Shown here one piece after another: positions 57,431 to 64,000 of a stretch of 64,000 nt of DNA (the stretch's first letter is position 1; the number at the start of each line of letters is the position of its first letter). The DNA lies in the NCBI GenBank assembly GCA_030867875.1, contig JAOWCC010000019.1, positions 106,644,047-106,708,046 of the forward strand, given 5' to 3'. Below the pieces are notes generated by a model. It was given only the letters and a program-made list of their open reading frames with translations, searched no databases and was not told the DNA's origin. The stretch comes from Actinernus sp. WN-2022 (Eukaryota > Cnidaria > Anthozoa > Actiniaria > Actinernidae). Position numbers and translations under genes: made by a program.

Positions 57431-58160
57431 AAACAAAGCTTTTTCAAAAAAATTAGAGGAAGCAGGTAATATAGAAATAGGTCTATACTAGTGAAGAAAG
57501 AGGGATTATCAGCTTTAAAAATTGGTGTGATAAAATATGTTATATTTAGCGTCTGTGACTAACATGATCAAATCCTGCAGCCTTACCAGATTTAAAACTA
57601 CTTGCAATGTTCACAATTTCGCTCTCAGTTACTGGCTCAAGAAAGCAGGAATGTATAATGCGTTCTTTACTGATATATTGTTTGTGGCTACTGCAAGATT
57701 CTGTGTTTTGTTTTGTTACGTTTGGTCCAATATTAGTAAAATATTCGCAAAATGTATTTACAATAGAAGCAGGATCATTAAATTCTGATTCACTGGAAAT
57801 GTTATTTCATTCTCGCTATCCTGTGATTTTCTGCGCTACTTTTCGTTCGTAAAGATTTCTACGTTAATGCAATGCCCAAAATGTACAAGTAAATCATTCT
57901 TGGTGCCGTATTCAACAAAGAAGAAGAAAAGAAAAAAGGAGCACAATTTAGTTTGTGATAATTTAGTTTGTGAGTAAATTTGGCAGCGAGTGTAAAGTTC
58001 TTAGGACAAACAATGGCTGGAGGAATTATACTCAAGTTCCAAGCAGTAAGAATAATCGAAGACCGAAAGAGCAATAAAGTTTTATTCCACTTCATCGTCT
58101 CCGGTCCAAATACAAGAATCAGGCTTGCTCTTGTCATCGGATTTGTTCTGTTTACGCCCT
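57431..58160. other. LINE remnant and spacer
   Basis: The first about 220 bp continue, on the minus strand, the LINE RT interrupted at 53829. The rest has no recognised gene; its minus-strand open frame (58176-57859) has no known motif. Confidence 0.4.
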
Positions 58161-58280
58161 GGGCCGGGTTGTTCAAAGCCCGATTAGTGCTAATCCAGGG
58201 TTAATTTCCATGACAACCAATAGGTTTTGTGCAGAGTTAATCCAGGATTAACATTAATCGGGCTTTGAACAACCCGGCCC
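58161..58280. mobile_element. 120-bp palindromic MITE (GGGCCGGG family), copy 2
   Basis: Almost identical to 16973-17092 (same length, same ends GGGCCGGGTTGTTCAAAG). It is flanked by CCT on the left and TG on the right, as in the other copy. Confidence 0.9.
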
Positions 58281-58349
58281 TGTACGCTAAAACCAAGCCA
58301 AAATGCCGCGAAACAAAATAATCAATAGGTATCCGCGCATGCTCTGTCG

Positions 58350-58460
58350 CGTATCTTAGCGTTTTCGAATCGTTTTAGCGTTTACGTGTGGAAGGGGAAA
58401 CGATTCGAAAACAAAAAAAGTTGCGTTTTCAAACGAAAACGGATACGTGTGGACAAGGCC
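58350..58460. repeat. Inverted repeat with GTTTTCGAATCG / CGATTCGAAAAC
   Basis: AGCGTTTTCGAATCGTTT (about 58360) is mirrored by AAACGATTCGAAAAC (about 58398). GTTTACGTGTGGAA and GATACGTGTGGACAAGGCC also recur. It is probably one end of a degraded MITE. Confidence 0.5.
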
Positions 58461-58465
58461 TGAGT

Positions 58466-58521
58466 TAGCCTGCGTGCAGACGTTCTTTTTGCAGGGAGAG
58501 AGAACGTCTGCACGCAGGCTA
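58466..58521. mobile_element. 56-bp micro-MITE with 9-bp target duplication
   Basis: The arms TAGCCTGCGTGCAGACGTTC and GAACGTCTGCACGCAGGCTA enclose only about 15 bases. GGCCTGAGT is present on both sides (58457-58465 and 58522-58530), a perfect 9-bp duplication. It is almost nothing but inverted repeats. Confidence 0.85.
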
Positions 58522-58834
58522 GGCCTGAGTCAGTCGTAAATGATGACTTGCCATAAGTTCGACAACTTGTAGAATCGCAATACCGGAAAACATGGAGAAA
58601 ACCAAGGAATAAGATGGCAAAGAAAATGAGTGTGAAAGGCGGCTTGAACGAACTTTAGAACAGAGGAAAAAAATATTGGAAAAAAAACGGAGAAAAAGTT
58701 AACTCCTGCATCCGAAGGCGCGCGAACTTACCACGTAGCCCTTAAGTCTTAACACTGAAACAACGAAAGCAAAATCCTATTCCTGTCGTGATTCCAGCTT
58801 CATTTCTAGTAACTGAGATCCTTCATTTCGACAG

Positions 58835-59071
58835 CTGCTATCTCAACCATGAAAGTTACGGAAGGAAGTGATGTAACAATGAAATGCGTGACAGGCAGTG
58901 TGGCTCATATCACGACCTACAACTGGACGAAAGATGGCCAGTCTACTGGCGTGACAGGCAACGATTACGTCATAACCAACACACAGAGGAAGGCTAGTGG
59001 CCTCTACACGTGTGTTACCAACCAAACAAGCGGGAATGCGTCCAGGAAAACAATACGTCTCGTGGTCCAAT
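58835..59071 (+). CDS. Immunoglobulin-domain exon (phase 1/1)
   Basis: The acceptor TTCATTTCGACAG ends at 58834 and the donor GTAAGT starts at 59072. The exon is 237 bp and begins and ends in phase 1, the classic form of a shufflable Ig-domain exon. It encodes VTEGSDVTMKC, then TTYNWTKDGQSTG, and SGLYTCVTNQTSGNASRKTI: the two cysteines, the core tryptophan and the YxC of an Ig fold (I/C2-like). Three N-glycosylation sequons are visible (NWT, NQT, NAS). It is a single domain of a surface or secreted protein. Upstream signal exon 52566-52647 is a candidate partner; further exons would lie beyond the window. Confidence 0.8.
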
Positions 59072-59179
59072 GTAAGTGTCCTAAATCAATGAATTCAAAA
59101 TGGGGAAAAATTGATTCGATGTTGTTGATTTCTAAATCGGAGGACAATCTATTCCGAACTGAGTCCGATACACAAAACG

Positions 59180-59325
59180 TGACATGTTTAGCCAGTGCGT
59201 GCCGTGACATGTTTAGCCAGAGCGTGCCGTGACATGTTTACCAGTGCGTGCCGTGACATGCTTAGCCAGTGCGTGCGGTGACATGTTTAGCCAGAGCGTG
59301 CCGTGACATGTTTAGCGTGCCGAGT
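59180..59325. repeat. 25-bp tandem repeat in the intron after the Ig exon
   Basis: GACATG occurs at 59180, 59206, 59231, 59255, 59280 and 59305, in units of about 25 bp (GCGTGCCGTGACATGTTTAG, then CCA). Short array with one-base length changes. Confidence 0.88.
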
Positions 59326-59486
59326 ACTCTCCTATTCATATCCATATTTTTCTGATGCTATCCAAGGTCTTTGAATATTTGATGAAAAACGAAAATGTTT
59401 TTGACGATAATATTCGCTCCTACAAATTAATGTCGTGGCGTAAATACTATGCGTGATAATAGCCCATTTTCGATATGTGTGCTTCC

Positions 59487-59590
59487 CGGTGGGTGTAGTT
59501 CCCCGGTGCCGGTGTGGTTCCCCGATAGGTGTGGTTCCCCGGTGGCTGTGGTTCCCCGGTGGCTGTGGTTCCCCGGTGGGTGTGGATGAC
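59487..59590. repeat. 17-bp tandem repeat
   Basis: Units GTGGTTCCCCGGTGGCT, with variants, recur about six times. Non-coding. Confidence 0.85.
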
Positions 59591-60794
59591 CATGTGGGGC
59601 TCAAAAGACTACAATGCCGGGTTCGTATCTGAGCTTCGCATTGGCATCTATGCTGGTTCGCCCTGGGAGTCATGTTGAGTGGCCTATCATCTTGATTTAC
59701 TGCCAATCATTTTTTCTACTTATTATTTACCTTAGTTAGTTCTTCTTACTATGGATAATTTTGGATTGGGTTCTTCAGGTTTAGGGGATGGGTCATTTGG
59801 GTGTCCCTCAGTCTAGCGCTTCGCCTAGCTCTGTGGCCCATTCAATTTCTGGTGAAAACGTGAATTTCAGTGAAATGTTTCCTCGTTTGCGCGCACGCGA
59901 AACATTATTTTGTTGCGGACGTAAAATTTGCATTCCCGTTTGCTCATCCAAGTAATCATTACGGAGGATCAAACACAAATCAATATCCCAAAACACAAAT
60001 CAATATTCCAAAACACAAATCAATATCCCAAAACACAAATCAATATCCCAAAACACAAATCAATATCCCAAAACACAAATCAAAATTCCAAAACACAAAT
60101 CAAAATTCCAAAACACAAATCGAAATTCCCAAAACACAAATCAAAATTCGCAAAACACAAATCGAAGGCCTGGGAACTAACTCAAAATACCAATCGAGAA
60201 AGTCTGGGAACAGATCGTACAGGAATGCCTGCTGTAAATTTACCAGAATTGAATCTCTTGCAAAATGTTTTGCCAAAACTGTGGTGATCAAGCAGAAGAA
60301 GATAAGCTCGACACTAGTATACCTTCGTATAGAGTTCTTTTATCAGACTCAACGTCGGTTAGTATGATATGCAGACTGGGTATAAAATAAAGACTTGGTA
60401 TAAAATGCAGACTAGGTTTTTTTTTTGTAAGCCTCTTTCCCCGAAGAAGATCGGCCGTGCCGATCGAAATATTGGAAGAAAAACTCTCTACCGTTGAATC
60501 AGCCTTTCCTTTCTTGTCTGTAAAATGAAGACTGGATATAAAATGCAGACTGGGTATAAAATGACGGGAAAGAATGCAGACTGGGAAAAAAACTCAACAA
60601 AACCCGCTGAAATTGCATACAGAGCCCAATGAAGAACAGATAAAGACTTCAGGTAAGTTTTGTTGAAATGTCACCCCTCGACCTCGATCTCCACGTAAGA
60701 GTCTAGAAAATCATGCTCGGTTTCAAAATAAGGAATAAATATGTAAACGTTCTGAGACCGTGAACTTTGGGAACTTAAGCCGCGCCTGTCAAGC

Positions 60795-61138
60795 GTTATA
60801 ATAATAATAATAATAAAGACTTTATTTAGCGAGGGTAACACATAATAGCAACGCTAATAAACTTGTGGCCCTCCTAGTAGTTAAAATACAAACAGTGATA
60901 AAAAGCTCTACGTTCTACATATACAATATTAAAATCTAAAAAACTACTAATCTATAACTAGCTAAATTTAAGTATAAAAATGCAAGAATATATAAAACTA
61001 GACTAGGCATAAAAATGGACAACAGGAAAAGATAACGGATAAAATTGAATCAAATAACAAAATGATGTATAAATTTCTGCTCTCTAAAAATTCGATTCCA
61101 CATGTTACGTCTAAAAGAATGTAAAATGAGAGTCTTGC
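60795..61138 (-). mobile_element. LINE-type 3' end in minus orientation
   Basis: An (ATA/AAT)n run followed by AAGACTTTATTTAGCGAGGG is a typical retroposon tail plus 3' end in reverse. The rest is AT-rich and not recognisably coding. The poly-G-ended MITE copy 4 inserted into it. Confidence 0.5.
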
Positions 61139-61714
61139 CCCGGGGGGGGGGGGGGTACTCCTGTTTGTGACGTATTATGTATGTGCCGCCCGGGTGGGTC
61201 AGGGTTTTGAGCTCCGTTTGGGCAGGTAGGGTCAGGGTTTTGGCCTGATTTGGGCAGATCAGGGTCAGGATTTGAGTATAATTTGGGTGCAGTCAGGGTC
61301 GGGATTCAGTATTTTTTTAGGCAGTAATTTTTTTTTTAGCTACTATGTCAAAAAAAGACATTCTGTTGCCGCATTTTGATCGCCTGCCCACATGCAAGCA
61401 CTGAGGTTCCCGTACTTCAGTACTTATCTATGTACTTCATCTGCTGATTTGTTAACCCAATGCCACGTCCCGACTTGAAATGTTCCGTATTGAAATGTTC
61501 CGTATTTTGCATGCAATCCCGGTACGCGGTATACCGGCCGGGATATATATCCGACCTTGTTTTGAAAACAATTTAAAGAAAGGGCATTCAGGGTTTTTTT
61601 TCCCAAAAAGGGGGCAATCAGGGTTTTGGTGCTCGGATTCTGTCAAACAGGGTCAGGGTTTGAGCCACTTGGCCTCACATACATACCCATTTTTCATGTA
61701 AGTACCCCCCCCGG
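61139..61714. mobile_element. Poly-G-ended MITE, copy 4
   Basis: Same orientation and sequence as copy 1. GAGTCTTGC flanks both ends (61130-61138 and 61715-61723), a perfect 9-bp duplication. Its terminal G and C runs (about 14 and 8) are the shortest of the four copies. Internally there is one small duplication (GAAATGTTCCGTATT, 61486-61506). Confidence 0.92.
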
Positions 61715-62160
61715 GAGTCTTGCTTGACAACTTGTTTGAATTTTTTCAATTTGGGCTCGAGAAATCATAGTAGGGGTTATTTCAATTTCATGGCATGAGG
61801 CTCTTGGAATAGATACTGTTGTGTTATTATTTGAGGTTTAGTTGCGGTCGGCATTGATTTTGGATGAAAATTCAAGCGTGATGTTCTAGCTGACTCTTAC
61901 GTGAAGATCGAGGTCGAGGGGTGAAATTTTAACAGAACTCGCTGAAATTGCACACAGAGCCCAATGAAGAACATATAAAGACTTCTGGCAAAAATTTTTA
62001 TATTTTTCCCAGTCTGCATTTTATACCGAGTCTGCAGTCTGTATATAGTCTGCATTTTATACTCCGTTTTATCTGCCACCGAGAAAGAAGCAATCGAAGG
62101 GTACTAGCTTCTACAGCGGATTTAGCTACGAGACCATTTTGAACTGTCTTTCCAAGTACC

Positions 62161-62391
62161 ATGGCATTTCGATGTCGATGTCAACATTGTGAAAGGCGAT
62201 TATCTCAGTATAACCTTAAACGAAACAAGTGGGAAATAAACTTATCCGACGTACAGGTAATGATAAGGAATGAGTTAGATGGCCCAGGTTGCGTTTCTGG
62301 ATATCGAGGGATGTGGTACACCTTTATACGCATCGAGTACGGCATTCATGCTCCTATAGAAGAGAGGTCGAGTGTCTCCTCAGGTGATTAG
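62161..62391 (+). pseudogene. Fragment resembling the N-terminal part of an integrase-core protein
   Basis: The frame begins MAFRCRCQHCERRLSQYNL and contains LSDVQVMIRNELDGPGCVSG and YRGMWYTFIRIEYGIHAP. Segments of the form ELDGPG..GYR.MWH.L precede the rve integrase core in a group of cnidarian and vertebrate proteins. Here the frame is lost right after, and no DDE core follows. It sits in the inner part of the large inverted structure, so it may have been picked up by it. The assignment rests on about 40 residues from memory of that family. Confidence 0.45.
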
Positions 62392-63130
62392 ATCCAGATC
62401 GAGTAACGGATCGGAGCCGCAGTTAGGACGATATTGGAAATCTTCTTCTGCTTATTCACCAGTTTTGGCAAAATATTTTGCAAGAGATTCAATTCTGGTA
62501 AATTTACAGCAGGCGTTCCCGTACGATCTGTTCCCAGACTTTCTCGATTGGTATTTTAGGTTAGTACCCAGGCCTTCGATTTTTGATTTGTGTTTTGGGA
62601 ATTTCGATTTGTGTTTTGGAATTTCGATTTGTGTTTTGGGAATTTTGATTTGTGTTTTGGAATTTCGATTTGTGTTTTGGAAGTTTGATTTATGTTTTGG
62701 GATATTAATTTGTGTTTTGGGATATTGATTTGTGTTTTGGGATATTGATTTGTGTTTTGGAATTTCGATTTGTGTTTTGGGAATTTTGATTTGTGTTTTG
62801 GAATTTTGATTTGTGTTTTGGAAGTTTGATTTATGTTTTGGGTTATTAATTTGTGTTTTGGGATATTGATTTGTGTTTTGGGATATTGATTTGTGTTTTG
62901 AAATTTCGATTTGTGTTTTGGGAATTTTGATTTGTGTTTTGGAATTTTGATTTGTGTTTTGGAAGTTTGATTTATGTTTTCGGATATTAATTTGTGTTTT
63001 GGGATATTGATTTGTGTTTTGGGATATTGATTTGTGTTTTGGGATATTGATTTGTGTTTTGGGATATTGATTTGTGTTTGACCCTTTTGGGCCACCGTAA
63101 AGTAACACTGAAATTCACAAATGTTTCCGC

Positions 63131-64000
63131 AATAATATTTCCTCTTTTGCGGCGGGCTTTACGTATACAAATATTACCATATCATCGTTATTATGTAAAG
63201 GTTATATACGAGATTTATCAACCCGAGGCGAAGCCGAGAGGTAGCGGTATATAACCGTATTGTATACTCGGTGGTGAAGTTTTCCTAAAAAAATCGAATC
63301 TCCAGGTTAATAAGTAAGTTATCAACCTCATGAATTTATTAATGAGGTTGATAACCTACTTATCAATCTGGAGGTTGATAACTTAGGGTTACCGGATACC
63401 TCAGTCAAGGTGCGTTTCCAGTCTAAAGTATGTAGCGCCTCGAGGAAACATCGTAGATAAATCATCCATGTATCATTTTAAAGCTTATAAAATTGGCTAC
63501 AAGAATAAATAAAATGTTTTGAATTTTTTGAAAATCTCGAATTTTACGCGATCCCGTTTCTCCGATCTAGTGAGATGGCTTTCAGAAGCTCCGACTCCGA
63601 AAATATTTTAAAGTTTTAAAATCCGTTTGCTTTGTCGCATTTGAGAGGAATCGTATTACAAAACGGTGTTGGGGAATTTCAAAATTCGATTTAGTTCAAA
63701 AGTTATCACTCATGCCCTTCGTGAAAAGGCAAAAACATAGTCCGAGTAGATATGCGAGAAACGCCGTCAAGAGCTCTCTTTTAGAATTTCCCAATTCGCC
63801 GACACCCTTTTGCAGCTGCGATATCAATTGACATTTTGTGAAAATTTCACACAAATCGAATAAATTACTCTTGAGTGGGATCTTTTTTTAAACTCTATTT
63901 TGGTTGAAAATCGAAAGCGTATATAGAAAATAGCACTTCAAAAAAATCGTGCGTGAATCTGAAGCCCCGCCTCTCCAACAAATAGCGAGCTCTTGGACAA
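63131..64000. other. Non-coding end of window with a 14-bp perfect hairpin
   Basis: GTTATCAACCTCAT (63318-63331) and ATGAGGTTGATAAC (63342-63355) are perfect inverted arms with a 10-base loop; a further copy of AGGTTGATAACTTA follows near 63372. No gene is seen to the end of the window. Confidence 0.55.

Larger units (their letters stand above)
59855..63130. repeat. 3.3-kb inverted structure with 20-bp repeat arrays at both ends
   Basis: 59960-60290 and 62450-63085 are inverted copies. Each has a 20-21-bp array (ACACAAATCAATATCCCAAA type), about 10 units on the left and about 24 on the right. Each then has a shared segment with AAGTCTGGGAACAGATCGTA and ATTGAATCTCTTGC. A second inverted pair lies further in: 60672-60710 against 61885-61925 (CACCCCTCGACCTCGATCT). 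Segments with GCAGACTGGGTATAAAAT occur in both halves. It may be a large foldback transposon or two inverted copies of one. No transposase is recognised. Confidence 0.65.

Noticed and set aside
59870..63108. Long frames rich in PKTQINIPKHKS
   Set aside because: Direct translation of the 20-21-bp arrays; all three frames of the array give similar strings.

Overview
This is a eukaryotic, almost certainly metazoan, window. It has spliced genes with GT..AG introns, very large introns, several kinds of non-LTR retrotransposon, a Penelope-like element, many short inverted-repeat transposons and long satellite arrays. The mix (CR1-type LINE with an esterase ORF1, Penelope GIY-YIG, AT-rich DNA, dense MITEs) suggests a cnidarian, probably an anthozoan such as a coral. 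That assignment is inference, because no species-diagnostic gene is present.

Only one host gene is complete: a CDK10 (PISSLRE-type) cyclin-dependent kinase on the + strand. It has a non-coding first exon ending at 22748 and coding exons at 23519-23878, 25694-25865 and 40942-41480, giving 356 aa. A second host gene is seen in pieces: a signal-peptide exon (52566-52647) and a phase-1/phase-1 immunoglobulin-domain exon (58835-59071), both on the + strand. They may belong to one Ig-superfamily gene that continues past the window. Everything else is mobile or repetitive DNA.

Layout. 1-5450: three degraded LINEs and a TA-flanked MITE. 5450-8260: foldback elements and a MITE with a 9-bp target duplication. 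8264-13329: a 5-kb inverted-repeat element carrying fragments of a RecQ-like gene 5' end, inserted into a retroelement 3' end. 13365-22620: a tandem duplication of about 5 kb, bounded by (ATTGT)n and by arrays of a GGGAAGTGTCCC motif, with a Penelope-like relic inside. 22640-41560: CDK10. Its 15-kb second intron holds a 36-bp minisatellite, a 64-bp satellite, a CR1-type LINE nested inside another copy of itself, and several MITEs. 42140-45620: a 96-bp satellite. 46100-48700: a gag/RT/RNase H retroelement. 48820-48915: a 5S-rRNA-like segment. 50840-51700: a foldback element with a 50-bp minisatellite. 53430-57900: a LINE interrupted by a composite DNA transposon. 59850-63130: a large inverted-repeat structure with 20-bp arrays.

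The most informative pattern is that repeated copies let several insertions be read against an empty site inside the same window. This gives target-site duplications directly: TTAA for GGTGGC-type MITEs, 8-9 bp for a poly-G-ended MITE present four times, and T or CT for a 120-bp GGGCCGGG palindromic MITE.
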